Positions 1 to 11,577 of a stretch of DNA of 64,000 nt are shown here, in pieces (within the stretch, counting starts at the first letter, position 1; each line of letters opens with the position of its first letter). The position numbers and the translations under genes were made by a program. A model generated the notes under the pieces. It was not told the origin of the DNA, searched no databases, and saw nothing but the letters and a program-made list of their open reading frames with translations. The DNA is from Aurifilum marmelostoma. Its lineage: Eukaryota; Ascomycota; Sordariomycetes; Diaporthales; Cryphonectriaceae. The stretch is taken from positions 1,550,001-1,614,000 of the forward strand of contig JAMXSV010000010.1 in NCBI GenBank assembly GCA_027559495.1, written 5' to 3'.

Positions 1-9
1 ACTGTCAAG

Positions 10-171
10 ATGAACGGAAACGATACCATCGCTATCATCGTCATTGTCTTGTTCCTGGTCCTCGCCCTGATCGCATTCGGCATTTACAGACTGGTCTCCA
101 TCGCGAGGAGAGACTCGACCGCGTCGTCAGGCTCGAGTAGCAGCGGCACGCATTCGATAGTCGACGACTGA
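10..171 (+). CDS. Small single-pass membrane protein, or last exon of a larger gene
   Basis: An open frame of 53 codons starts at ATG 10 and ends at TGA 169-171. Residues 6-29 are almost purely hydrophobic (Ile/Val/Leu/Ala), followed by a basic cluster (YRLVSIARR) and a Ser/Gly-rich tail ending VDD. That is the pattern of one transmembrane helix with a cytosolic tail. The frame stays open to the window edge (codons for T-V-K precede the Met), so this may be the C-terminus of a longer membrane protein instead of a complete one. The A at -3 and AAG before the ATG would suit initiation. Codon use is C/G-ending like neighbouring genes. I do not recognise the family. Confidence 0.5.
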   Translation: MNGNDTIAIIVIVLFLVLALIAFGIYRLVSIARRDSTASSGSSSSGTHSIVDD

Positions 172-1655
172 TCCAGCAGCTTGGTTGTCTGTCTCTGGAC
201 CATCACCAGGCTGGCTCTCTTGTCTCTTCGGGCCGCTCCCGGCACGCACCATGCTTTCTGCCGCCGGTACAAGCAATGCGGCGCGGCAATTCTTTGAGTA
301 CATGACATGGCTCTAGCTTCGGGCTTCCTCCATGGCATGTCTGGGGCGGACACATGCGCATAACGGCACATGGTCGTCATGCAGCATCTAGGGACATATA
401 AGAAACGGGGGGAAGATTAGGATGACATTTCGAGACCCGCAACCAAGAGTGTTTGTGGGCTATTGATGTATTGGGCTTTTTTTTGGGGAGGATCTGGGCG
501 TCACCAAGAGATTGGATTTATTTTTTGGACCTGCCCACAACAACGATCTGGTGGGAGGCATGTGGATGGTAATGAGCATGATGGATGAATTTTGGATACC
601 AATCCGGAGTGTATATGCGAGTGGAAAATTATAGATGGGGCAGCTTGCACATGAATACCAGCGAGATTAAGATATTCACATGTCGCCCATGTCCTCCTCT
701 CCTTCAGCAACTTGCGCAAGTTGCCTTGACCCACGCCTTGTGATACAACGTTGGGAAAAATGATCAGTCATGTATTGTAGGAAGCGGTGCGACATGAGGG
801 GATTATTTGCAAACGCAGAAACAAAGGGCCTGAGCAACGTTACCCTCTTCACTCATCCTTGGTCAGAGTCATCTTTCGAAGAGGTGTCGGTCAGCACACA
901 CCACCTCCGACCCATCATTCCCAATAGAGGGATCCCGTGCGCCGATTATTCGAGAAGAAAGCGGCCGAACCGGGACCGCAAAACAAGGATGGACAAGGCC
1001 CACGCCGACCTCCGACGCAAATCCCGGCCCTTACTCTGTAGTACACCGTTCATAGTAGGACATGTACAAGGACACGCGCCCTTTCTCTGCCACTTCCCAG
1101 TGAGACTGATTCCGATGTGCGGGAAATCGAGTCACCGCAGACGCAAATTGAGGAAATCTTGTCTTGGCCCAACCGACGAACCGGACCTCACTCGACCTTT
1201 ATGTTCGTGTGTCTCTTCTAAGCAGAACCGATAGGTCGACTGTCGACCTTTTCCAACCCTCAGCAGGGTGGGAGAGGTATTTATTTGTATTTTTATTTTC
1301 TTGGTCCTTTGTCTGGCCTATCTTGTAGGTCAACGTCATGACTCATTTCGCGATGACGTCTCTGCTGGGTCACGATGTCGCCTGCGGAGAGAATTGATGC
1401 GATTCAAGGTAGACAGGCGATTCATGGGGGTGGGAACAGAGGCCAGGGCCACTGTCACTTTTGTTCTATACTAAGCATCCTCGTCTGTTCTTCTTTATAA
1501 ATCAGAGAGAGGACGTCACGTCTTGCGAATTCCCCGTGTGTTGGGTCCGTCTTTGTTTGCGCAACTCAAAATCTCTCACCAGAAACCTCACCACTACTTG
1601 CCAGCTCAGCTCACACCTCCCCAAGCACAACAGCCACCACAACGCAAACCAAGCC
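172..1655. other. Intergenic region upstream of the phosphatase gene
   Basis: No supported gene. The open frames here (for example 501-734 minus and 770-1234 plus) have no family signature, no codon bias and no splice structure. The last 160 bp hold a TATA-like box and the probable 5' leader of the gene starting at 1656. Confidence 0.6.
1496..1502 (+). promoter_or_regulatory. TATA-like box of the phosphoglycerate-mutase-like gene
   Basis: TATAAAT lies about 155 bp before the chosen ATG (1656), and CT- and CA-rich leader sequence fills the gap. Spacing and sequence fit a fungal core promoter. There is no independent proof. Confidence 0.4.
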
Positions 1656-2438
1656 ATGTCGATCACGATATACCTCGTCCGCCACGCCCAGGGCTTCCAC
1701 AACCTCTCCCACGAGAACGAGAAGCTCCCGGACCCCCGCCTCACCCCGCTCGGCGAGTCGCAGTGCGAGACTCTGCACAAGTCCTTCCCCCACCACGCAA
1801 AGCTCACCCACCTCGCCGCCAGCCCCATGCGCCGCGCCCTGCTGACCTGCCGCCTGGGCTTCGCCCCCGCCGAGGACGACGCCGGCACCACCCGCAGGAT
1901 CATCGCGCAGCCTCTGATCCAGGAGGTGTCGGCGCTCCCCTGCGACACGGGCTCGGACCCGGCGGTGCTGGCGAGCGAGTTCGGGTCTCGGGCGGACCTG
2001 GGCCTGGTGCGCGACGGGTGGAACGACAAGGGGCCCGGCTCGCGCTTTGCGCCCACCGTGGCGAACCTCGAGGCCCGCGCCGCCGAGGCCCGGCGCTGGC
2101 TGCGGTCGCTGGGCGGGGAGGGCCGGGATGTGCACGTCGCTGCCGTCTCGCACGGCGCGTTCCTCCACTTCCTTACGGGGGACTGGGACGGCATGGACCT
2201 GTCGCGGGGCACGGGGTGGTCTAATGCCGAGTGGCGGTCGTATGAGCTCGTGGAGGGGCCCGAGGGCGCGGATGAGGAGGCGAGGATCCGGGAGACGGAG
2301 GAGAGCTGGACGAGGCGGAAGGGCGCGGCGGGGCGGCTGACGGCGACGGAGCAGGAGGAGGCCCGGGAGGTCATCATGGCGGAGCTGCGGCGGCAGTTTG
2401 GGGAGGATGACGGCGATGAAAAGTCTGGAAAATCATAG
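1656..2438 (+). CDS. Histidine phosphatase superfamily (phosphoglycerate-mutase-like) protein
   Basis: Intronless, 260 residues. The N-terminus carries the superfamily signature YLVRHAQGFHN, in which His10 would be the phosphorylated nucleophile and Arg9 a phosphate ligand. Further phosphate-pocket candidates are the SPMRR arginines (59-60), Glu90 in LIQEVSALPCDTGSD, and His166 in the second hallmark AVSHGAFLHFL. This is the fungal cytosolic PGM-like type (yeast Pmu1/YOR283W-like), which in this family usually means a phosphatase and not a glycolytic mutase; the substrate is unknown. ATG 1656 was chosen because the fold begins right after it, whereas the upstream in-frame stretch from 1461 is low-complexity leader without homology signs. 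The C-terminus (about 215-260) is charged and probably helical. GC-rich third positions confirm the + strand frame over a long antisense open frame. Confidence 0.88.
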   Translation: MSITIYLVRHAQGFHNLSHENEKLPDPRLTPLGESQCETLHKSFPHHAKLTHLAASPMRRALLTCRLGFAPAEDDAGTTRRIIAQPLIQEVSALPCDTGSDPAVLASEFGSRADLGLVRDGWNDKGPGSRFAPTVANLEARAAEARRWLRSLGGEGRDVHVAAVSHGAFLHFLTGDWDGMDLSRGTGWSNAEWRSYELVEGPEGADEEARIRETEESWTRRKGAAGRLTATEQEEAREVIMAELRRQFGEDDGDEKSGKS

Positions 2439-5400
2439 TAGCGTTCACACGAGGGGTTATGATTTCCATGCTGGGAGGAATTCGCATAGACCGTTTTTTT
2501 TTTTTTTTAATTCTTGGGGCCTTTGGCGCGGAGCTAGACTTGGCATAGACAGCAGAGGAGGCACTACAACAATTGGTCATAGAGGGCATACACGAAGAGC
2601 ACATAGACAGAAATGGAAGATGATATTTTTTTTGGTGACTAGAGACACGGATTAGAATCTTATTGGGCCAAGAGGGTCAAACTTGTTCTAAAGCGCGCGC
2701 GCGTGTGTGTGTGTGAGAGAGACAGAGAGAGAGATGGAATTCAATGCTGTGGACGAGCATATGCAGATCGAGTCACAGCTCACACACATGGCCGCATGCT
2801 TCTTGACAGCTTTCCACGACTGGCAGACGGATTGTTTTGGAAACGAAACACAAGCAGCCCCACAACCTGAGCTGAGCTGCGTTTTCGCATCTGCCCAAGT
2901 CTCGTTTTCGAATTGCGAGCCTCGTTTAACGTGGTAATCGCGGCATGGGACCTCATGCGGGCTTCTGGAGAACTGCGGCACGCTCGAGGCACAGCAGTGC
3001 TTCGTGTCACGCCTCACAGCCTGTCGTATCTGTCAATGTGGACACTCAAACCACCTGCCATGCTACGTTGCCGTCCAAAAGGGAATTCTCTAGAAGCTGT
3101 AGTGCCCTGTGCTCCCAGATTAGCGACCACAGGGTTCCGCATGGCGGGTACTCCTGAGCACCGTTACCTCTTGTCAGCTGTGGACTCGGGAGCTGGGGAA
3201 CAGCGGCAGGCCGTCATCTCATGGCATCGGCATCGTACTCGTTCGTTGCCAGTCGTCAATATGCAATATGCGCGCCCCCCCCCCCTAATAATGGTTTCTT
3301 TTCATCTGCAGGTGTGGAGAACAAGACGCCGTATGGATGGAGCCGCGCGATTAGACTAGACTCTTGACAGATGGAGCGCAGACCGGGGGGCGGCTAGCAA
3401 TTCCCTTGGACGAGGGACGCAGAAAGGCTCCTGCAGGGTCGAGTGGAGAGTCGAGACCGCAGAGAGGCCATAGTAGACATGACGAAACGCGACAACATAT
3501 CGAACCCTCGACAAGCGACGAACCGCTGCCGGGTCGCCAAAAGGTGGCCGCCTCCACCCTCCGTTTTCCCTCTCCTCCCTCCACCTGCCAAGATCGTCCC
3601 GTCCCGCCAGAAAAGAAGGCCAAACAGAGAAGCTTGTCCAATGGCCAAGGGATTGTAGCGCGGTCTTTGAAACGGGACACGTGGGTGGTGTTTATTGTCG
3701 GGCCTCGAGTGTTGCGACCTGGCCCACCACCTCCCGCGGGTAAAATTGTATGGCGGCCATGGCGGCCGTGGCGCCCTCCATTTCCCCTTTAGCGTAAAAA
3801 CCAAAATTCAAAAGGGGAGAAAAATCAAAATGAAAAAGCGAAAACTGACAGCATGCATGGCCAAAGAAAGAACAGGACCGTGCATAGACGCCGAAGCGAG
3901 TGGGAGAAAAAAGTGGATGGTCGGATTGTTCTGTTTCAGCTCTTGGCAAAACAAACTGGCGTCCAAAGCTCGAGACAACACTGGACCTCTGTCGTCGCAC
4001 TGGGCGCTTGTGTACTATGTAGGGCCATTGGTGAGGACGAGGGCGGGAAACGTTGCACGGTTCTGCGTCGTCGTCTCCTGATTTCCCCGGGCAGGGCTGA
4101 AGATGGTCGTCAATCTGAGATCTGCGAGGTGTCTCGTCTTGACAGCAGCACTAAACCCGAGGAGGAAGACTTCCCTGTAAGGGAAAGGAGGAGAGGGAGG
4201 AGCAGGAGGGAGGAGGAGGAGGAGGAGGGGGAGGGGGGAGTAGGGATGGCTGCCTCACTCTGCTCCAGCACCGCCAGCCAGTACCGTGTCGAGAGATCAT
4301 CACCTCACATTTGGATCGAGAGTGTGGGTGAGAGAGGCAGGAATCAGGAGCCAGGGGTCAAGGGGAGGGGGGTAGGGGGCGGGGGGCGGACCCTACAGGG
4401 ATACCCTGAGGACGGGTGAGAGAATGAAGCAGGAGCGACCTGAAGTCCAATCAAAAGACTGAGGGAGGATGAAATGGAGTTTGACGCTAGCGGCGAACGG
4501 AAGTTAGCGCTATCGCGGTTGGCAAAGGGTTCCTGCATGAGACAGGGGGGCTCTGTGCTGGGGGCCCAGGGCAGCCCAGCCTAACCCCACGGGCAATCAA
4601 CGTGTAGATGTATCGGGGGATAGATGGTGACAGATGATTGACATGGGCTTGATAGTCCTTTCCTCACAGTCAAGGCTGAAGCCCTAACAGACGTTCGTGC
4701 CGACCAGGCCGGCATCCTATCCACAGTTACCTTCCCGTCAAGGCCCTCACTCCACTCAATAGCCCAGTAGAGCCCATCAAAACTGAGGGTCAGGGCTCCC
4801 ATCCTCAGACACTTCCCTCCCATGCACGCGCGCGCAGCTTCCCGACAGCTGTGCTCCCCTCCCTCCGTTCCCCCTCTCTTTCTTTCACTCTCCCAATGCA
4901 ACGGCCTGGTCGCCGAGAGTTTTCGTTGGCCCTCCTCTCTCCTCCCTGGCCGTGAACCCAGCGCTGCTTCAATCTCCCCTCTTTCGCTCTCGCTCTCTTT
5001 TCGCAGACAACGCCTGGGAAAAGAGCTGTCCTCATTGACGGCCCGCCAGCGGATCGAATCGACCTCGATCGGCACTCATTAAACTCACTTCACCTGGCCT
5101 TTCCTCTCTTGTTCTTGAAGAACAATAATAGGCCCCACGCTCATTCGTTGACCCCGTCGAAGCCACGGAGAGGGCGGCAAAAAAAGGCCCAAACACCCCA
5201 ACACAACAAGCCAGCGCATCATCTTCATCATCATCGCCATCATCACCATACTACTTTAATACGCTCACATATTGTTCATCCTCTGCGCTCGGATTCCCAG
5301 TGGCCCACGCCACACACCTCACCAACCCAAAGAGCTCTGACACCGTGCCTGGCAATACTTCGGACGGACGCGAGGACGATCAAACCTGAGGATCCCGGGT

Positions 5401-6195
5401 AGCGCTCGACCGACATCAACGACCCGGGCACTGTGTTTTCTTCTCCTGCCGGTGCCTCAGACTGTTGGACAGACCACGACATCTCGAGATCTTGAGCTGG
5501 ACTTCCGGTCTCATCCCCATCCGTAACGCTCGCTCACCTACTCCCCCCACAGCCAAAGCAACAACAAGAAGCACAAGCGACCATCGCGGCTGCGTGTGTT
5601 CACTCCAAAGATCTCCTTGCCGATCGGCCCCTCCCCAAAATAGCAGGCTTGGCTGTGTCAGTATGACCTGCGGTCCATAGCTGGAGACATCACCCACTTA
5701 TCTTGTCTCACCCCCTTCCCCAGGGACTCGACATTGTGTCTCTCCCTACCAGAGATTATAGAGACACTCACCCGGCCAGCCTCTCATCCCGAACAGGTCC
5801 CACCCTGCTCGGTACTGCTGGCGGTCGAGTCCTCCTCTTACCAAAGGACGACACGCGGGTTCTTACACCCCTTCTTCCTTTCATCCCGTCACACACACGC
5901 ACACACACACACACACACCACATACACATCTTGGTCGGAGCGTTCGCTGGCGAAACTACGACTGGCTCATGAAGGGTGCTGTGACGCTTCGTTGAGCAGT
6001 ACCTCTCTTCTCTTCTTTTCGTTCATTCCACGGGGTACGGGCGGCAGGATTCCCCTACACTCTTCTGTTCCTCCCCTCCTTTCGTTCTTTCTCGACTCTC
6101 TTTTAGCCTCGACAGCGTCGGCGGCCTCATTTACCCTCGGAAAAGTGGGCAGGAAATCATTCGTTCGGCGCGGCTGAATCGTTGGTAATTTTGAG
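2439..6195. other. Long intergenic and promoter region before the K+ channel gene
   Basis: About 3.75 kb with no supported gene. It contains a CG/TG microsatellite near 2695-2716, purine-rich stretches (4160-4400), CT-rich blocks (4840-5010, 6000-6100) and a CA microsatellite (5890-5920). Several open frames of 60-160 codons on both strands look like by-products of low-complexity DNA. The CT-rich part next to 6196 is probably promoter and 5' UTR. Confidence 0.6.
5890..5920. repeat. CA dinucleotide microsatellite
   Basis: A run of CA units with one CG interruption, about 275 bp upstream of the K+ channel start codon, probably in the promoter or 5' UTR. Confidence 0.9.
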
Positions 6196-8415
6196 ATGGG
6201 TTTCTTTGGGAACCAGAGAGGCCAGGTGCGGCCGGAGGCCAAGTGGGATTACATCGTGAGTCGTGCTGTCAAGTCCCATGATGCGTGGTGATGATGTGCT
6301 GATCTTATGGAAATTTCTTTTCTCTTTTTTCTTCAGCAACTCGATGACTTCAAAGCCGACGGCCCATTAACATATCTTGCCTATGGGTACCTCTATGTCT
6401 CGCTTACGATATCGACTGCTGTCTACGCCGTCGATACCTTCACTGCTATCAATCTGCTCGCCTTCAACAAGTGGTCTTCCGAGATTCAACCGGCCATCTC
6501 CTTCAACATCACGAAATGGGTCTTCTCCGTGTGCATCATCCTCTCCTTCATCAACCTCGCGTATGAGCACCTTCGCGCTCAGATGATCATCCGGAGGGGT
6601 AGTGTTGCCGAGTCGTACCTGGACAATCTGGCTGTGCGCCTGCAGAGTGTTCGGATCTGGAATGGCAAGGGGTGGCGACGATTTCTGGTGTTTGCTGAGT
6701 TGACCAAGAGTAAGAAGGGGGCTGAGTACATCGCCCTCTTCACCTACTTCAGTCTTCAAGGTCCGTATGCCTCCACCGCCCTTGAAGTGTGCTCCCTTGG
6801 GCAACTGACATGATGGTCACAGCGTGGATTCGGGTCATTTTTTGTTCGGGACCGCGGCAGCTGGTCAATGCTGTCACCCTGTACTCGGTGTATACTGCGA
6901 AGCTCCAGGTCGACGACTCGGATTTCGAATCGAGCATCGAGGATATCTTTGATAAGATCAAGGCCCTCGCCTCGCAGGACTACCAGCAGGCCCTCATCTT
7001 GTCCGGCATGATTTTCACCCTGGTCATCTGGGTCTTTTCGATACTGTCATTCCTCCTCGCCATCCTTTTCTTCGTCTGCTTCCTCTGGGGTTGGATCCCC
7101 AAGGAAGACGGTGGTCTCTCGGGATACTGTGAGCGGAAGATCAACAAGAGGCTCATGAAGATCGTGTCGGCCAAGGTCGATGCCGCCCTGGCCGACCAGG
7201 AGAGGCAGAGGAAGAAGGCGGACCTCAAGGCGGCCAAGAAAGCGGGTGCCCTGCCGCCAGAGGAGCGCAAGGCGACGCTGCCGACGCTCATGCCGGAGAA
7301 CAGCGAGAAGGATTCTGAGATACCTCCGCTGTTCAGGAACGACACTGTGGCCACGCTGCCGGTCTACACCTCACGACCGGGCACCCCAGGCCAGGAGTTC
7401 GAGCTGAACAAGATGCCACGGCCCATGCCGAGCAGGACAGAGACCACATCGACCGCTTCCAGCCGGGCGCCACTCCTCACAGCAGGTGCGGAGATGGGCA
7501 TGTCATCACCAGGCCTGCCTTCTCCCAACTACGGGCCAGCTCGGAGTGGCACTATGGGCTCGTCAAGGTCCCCCCTATGGCCCGTCAACTCTCAGGCGCG
7601 CGCAGACCAACAACTCCAACTTCAGCGGGTCGACGATGGGCCCGCCGCCACAGCTCAGCCGGGTCCAGACTGGCGACTCCAGCTTCAGCGGTGCTACGAT
7701 GGGCGGACCACCTCAGCTCAGCCGTACGCCGACCAACAACTCGGGCTACAATCAGCCCTACACGCAGACCCCCTCTTCCTACTCACCCGAGGACGCACTG
7801 CCTCCGATGCCGCAACCTGTCCGATCCCCAACGTCTACATTGAATGGTCCTTATGACATGCCTCCGAGATCGACACCGGCTCCCATGGGCTCCTACGACG
7901 AATATCTGGGCCGGTCTGCCAGCCCGGCCCCATCCAGACCGATGAACTCGCGCCCGACCTTTGACAACTACTCCTCTAATGGGCGCGCCAGCCCTGCCCC
8001 ATCGGGGCCAATGAACGCGCGCCCAGGAGTGTTCGACAACTACTCGACAGGCCGCGCCAGCCCGGCTCCCTCGATGCAGTCTCGCCCAGCCTACAACAAC
8101 GGCTATTCTCCGTCGCCTGGTCCTATGAACAACCAAGGTGGCTATCCTAGTCGGAGTCAGACTGGTCCAGTGCCGTACCGTGGGCCACCTGCAGGGCCCC
8201 CGCAGCCGCAGCGAAACATGACTGCACCAGTACAACAACAGCAGTCTGATTACCAAAGTCCGCTGGATGACTATTTCGACCGGCCCGGCACAGCCCAGAG
8301 CCAGCGGAGCTTGACCGGCCCCCCACCACGGCAGCCAATGCAGCCACAGTACCAAGGGTACCGCAACGGGTACTCGGACTTGGAGTCTCAGAGGGGTACA
8401 CCCGGACCTCGGTGA
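6196..8415 (+). CDS. KCH1: Kch1/Prm6-family fungal potassium channel, with apparent +1 frameshift
   Basis: Exons 6196-6255, 6337-6760 and 6823-8415, with introns of 81 and 62 bp. The N-terminus (GFFGNQRGQVRPEAKWDYI), the core TFTAINLLAFNKWSS and the block AWIRVIFCSGPRQLVNA are hallmarks of the fungal low-affinity K+ transporter family (Kch1/Prm6 in yeast, linked to K+ influx that promotes Ca2+ uptake during stress or mating). Hydrophobic segments lie near residues 33-58, 84-103 and 228-265, so it is a plasma-membrane protein. A charged Lys-rich linker follows, then a long Pro/Ser/Asn/Gln-rich cytosolic tail with internal repeats (PPPQLSR, GRASPAPS). The frame breaks at the C6 run 7570-7575: upstream frame and downstream tail are both convincing, but they join only if one C is removed, giving about 691 residues. 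As written, translation would run on to a stop at 7856. No intron in this interval repairs it. Confidence 0.85.
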
Positions 8416-9582
8416 CAGGGCGGTTGATTTTTGAATCTTTGCTGTCTTTCCATCTTCTACGACAAGAAAACTTGTCAATTTTCCTTCCTCATACTTTCTA
8501 TGATACCTCGCCATCTTTGCATCACATTTTCCCTCCCCGGGCCGAGATCTACACGTTTGGGGTGCGATCTAGCTCCGACTGGACGGAGCCTTAGGTGAAA
8601 ACATTCAAGCCTTGCCTCTGCATCTACCTGCACAGACATTTGGCTGGTCGATTTAACTATGACCTACGTATTTACGTGGCTTTCATTTTGTACTATGACT
8701 TGTGTGGATCGGTAGAAAGCATTTGATACCAGCGATTTTGAAGCGTTCTTCTTTTTGTTTCTTGTTCTTTTCCTACAATCTTTTATTATTACGAACCCGA
8801 GGAAGACATCAAGGGAGGAGTTGAAAAGAGGGAAAAAAAACCAAATAACAACATATCGAGATACCATTCGGGACAAGACGGATGCCCCCACACTCTGCAA
8901 GCCCACGCGCCTTGTCAACCCTGCCGAAATTGATGATTACTGATCACACAACAAGGCGCTCACAAAGAGGCGCTTCATGTTCGAGCATGTCTCGCCCTCT
9001 TGCGCCCTTGTATTGAATGACATTATTACCCTTGTCACCGTACATACAGCCCACAGCCCACACAGCGCATACCACGCCTTGCCTCGCCTTTTTGACAACT
9101 TGACTACTGCTTTCGGAGGTTGCAAGGCGTGAGCAAAGGGATTGCATGCGATGTGCATTCCTGCCAGCGCACATGAGTGATGCTGAACCAGCCCATTCAG
9201 GCTACGGAATGATAATCAACAAAGTATGTCTGGCGGTCTGTTCCAAATGGATCGTTTCTTTCTAGTGAGATGCAGCAACAAACAACAAGAACATGGTGTT
9301 TTAGTGTGTGATGTAATACGGAATGCCGTCCGTCGCCGCGGAGATTCCAAATAACAACAACATGCATGCCTCGAACCTTTCCGAATTATCTCCAAGCAGC
9401 AGCACATACATACATAATCATCAATCCTTACATATTTGCATTGAATCGCATACATATATACCCACTCAACCTTGATCTTATATATATATATATATATATA
9501 TATATTTAAAAAAAAAAAAAAAAAGAGAAACAAACTACTACTCAACCACAGCCACCACCATCCAATCAATCACCAAAACACA
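8416..9582. other. Intergenic region between K+ channel and flavoprotein genes
   Basis: No gene supported. The first part is the T-rich 3' region of the channel gene. The last part holds a TA microsatellite and a poly-A tract just before the next start codon. Confidence 0.65.
9479..9524. repeat. TA microsatellite followed by A17
   Basis: A perfect TA repeat occupies 9479-9505 and an A17 tract occupies 9508-9524, about 60-100 bp upstream of ATG 9583. It may act as a nucleosome-free promoter element or lie in the 5' UTR, and it is likely polymorphic. Confidence 0.9.
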
Positions 9583-10787
9583 ATGGCCATCCACATGGAG
9601 AGAACTCCCTTCCACCCAGGCGAACAAGCCATCCACAAGCTCCTCCGCATCCCCCAGCACGGCGGCAACCCAACCTGGGCCGGCCTCCCGCCACCCCTCG
9701 CCTACCGCGTCGCCAAGTCCCCCCTCGTGGCCCTTGGCGCGCTCGACAGCCAGGGCCGGCCATGGACGAGTGTCTGGGGCGGCGAGGAAGGGTTCGCGCG
9801 GCCTCTAGGAGAAGGGGTCATTGGGGCGAGGAGTCTTGTGGATGGGAGGTATGACCCGGTGCTGGAGGCGCTGTTGACGGGGCGTGGTGGGGAGGGCTAT
9901 CAGATCTCGCGGGAGGAGCTGGAATCTGGTGGCGGGAGGCTCATGGCTGGTCTGAGCATCGACCTCGCGACGAGGGACCGGGTCAAGCTTGCAGGGCGGC
10001 TTGTGGCTGGCGGGGTGGACAGGGCAGGAGAGAGCGAAGTTGCCGGAGAGCCCGGCTCCGACAGCGGTGTGGCTGACGTGCAGGTCGCCATGCTCGTCGA
10101 GGAGAGCCTGGGGAACTGTCCCAAGTACCTGAACCGCAAGACCATCCGGCCACAGATCCCAGCACCGCAACTCGTGTCCGACACGCTCCCCTTGCCACCA
10201 CAGGCCCTGGACCTGCTCGCCCGCGCAGACATGTTCTTCCTCTCCTCCACAGACGGCCGCTCCATGGACACGAACCACCGCGGCGGGGCCCCCGGCTTCG
10301 TGCGCGTCCTAAGCAACACTGGCGCCGACGGCGGCGTCTGCCTCGTCTACCCAGAGTACTCGGGCAACAGGCTCTACCAGACCCTGGGCAACCTCCACAC
10401 CCGGCCCCTGGCAGGCCTCTGTGTTCCCGACTATGCCACGGGCGACGTGCTGTACCTGACTGGCGAGACCGCCATCCTCGCCGGCGCAGACGCAGCCCGG
10501 CTCCTGCCGCACACCAAACTCGCCGTGCGCATCCGCGTCACAGCTGCGCGGCTCGTGCGGCGGGGGCTGTCCTTCCGCGGGGATCCGGTCGACTACAGCC
10601 CCTACAACCCGCCTGTGCGGCGACTCGCGGCCGAGAAGACGACGACGGCGGGTGGGGCTCGTGGTGACGACGAGGAGGATCAGCAGACGGCGGTGGCGAC
10701 GGCGGTGCTGGTGGGCAGGGAGATCATCACGCCCACGGTGGCGCGGTTCACGTTCCGGCTGGTGCTTCCGCGGCGGACGGCAGTGGC

Positions 10788-10823
<36 letters not shown>

Positions 10824-11577
10824 GTGGTGGCGGCCTGGGCAACACGTCACGCTTGATTTCTCGGAGGAGCTGGATAATGGCTGGAGCCACATGCGCGACG
10901 ATGATCCGGGGAGTCTGAATGATGACTTTGTGCGGACTTTCACCGTTTCCAGCGTGCCTCCTTCGGGAGGAGACGACGGCAAGGAGGAGGAGGAGCTGAG
11001 GGACGGGGCGGAGATGCAGATTACTGTCAGGCGACATGGGCCTGTGACGGGGTTATTGTGGCGGTGGAATCTGCAGGCTCCTCTTGAGACGCCTGTCTTG
11101 GGGTTCGGTGGGCAGGAGGGGTTCCGAATGGCAGGTGATGAGGATGATGACAAGGTGAACAAGGTGTTTGTTGCGGCTGGCGTGGGCATCACCCCGTTGC
11201 TGGCTCAGGCACCTGGACTCCTCCTGCGTACCAGAAAGGGGAAGCAAGAAAACATCACTCTGCTCTGGAGTCTAAGAGGTGAAGATGTCCCTTTTGCTGT
11301 GGATGTGTTTCAAAGGATTCACGGGCTGGCTGAGAGGTCCAAGGTATTCGTGACTGGAGAGGGTGTGGATGCCGCCATGGTGGATAAGATGAAGATGCTT
11401 GGAAGCCAGGTGGTCAGGGGCAGAATAGGGGCCGAGGACGTCTTGGGCGAAGGACGAGGCAGTGTGCAGGCGATGGACAAGAGGAAATATTGTCTCTGTA
11501 CTGGGCCTGAGATGATGAAGGCGCTTTTGAGTTGGTTGGATGGCGAGGATGTGGTCTATGAGAGTTTTGAGTATTGA
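9583..11577 (+). CDS. PNPOx-like FMN domain fused to ferredoxin/flavohaemoprotein-type reductase
   Basis: Intronless, 664 residues. Residues about 35-330 look like a pyridoxamine-5'-phosphate-oxidase-like split-barrel FMN domain (features ALDSQGRPWTSVWGG, FLSSTDGRSMDTNHRGG, GNRLYQTLGNL). From about residue 365 there is an FAD-binding reductase domain: RPGQHVTLDF, then RTFTVSS as the R-x-[FY]-[TS] flavin motif. A pyridine-nucleotide domain follows, with VFVAAGVGITPLLA (GxGxTP) and CTGPEMMKALL. The chain ends in YESFEY, resembling the aromatic/acidic end of ferredoxin reductases. This suggests NAD(P)H electrons pass through FAD to the FMN domain; acceptor and pathway are unknown. A Q11 tract (uninterrupted CAG, 10789-10821, residues 403-413) sits inside the FAD domain. 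ATG 9583 is preferred to the upstream in-frame ATG 9472, which would translate the TA and A17 tracts. Confidence 0.85.
10789..10821 (+). repeat. CAG trinucleotide repeat (11 units) inside coding sequence
   Basis: Eleven uninterrupted CAG codons encode Q11 in the predicted FAD domain of the flavoprotein, between the first strand and the RPGQH motif. Its purity makes length variation between strains likely. Confidence 0.95.

Noticed and set aside
1502..2377. 291-codon open frame antisense to the phosphoglycerate-mutase-like gene
   Set aside because: It mirrors a GC-rich gene with clear family motifs on the + strand; its translation is Arg/Ser-rich noise.
7486..7856. Explaining the K+ channel frame switch by a third intron
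   Set aside because: Protein-like sequence on both sides approaches within a few codons of the C6 run, leaving no space for a GT-AG intron of normal size.
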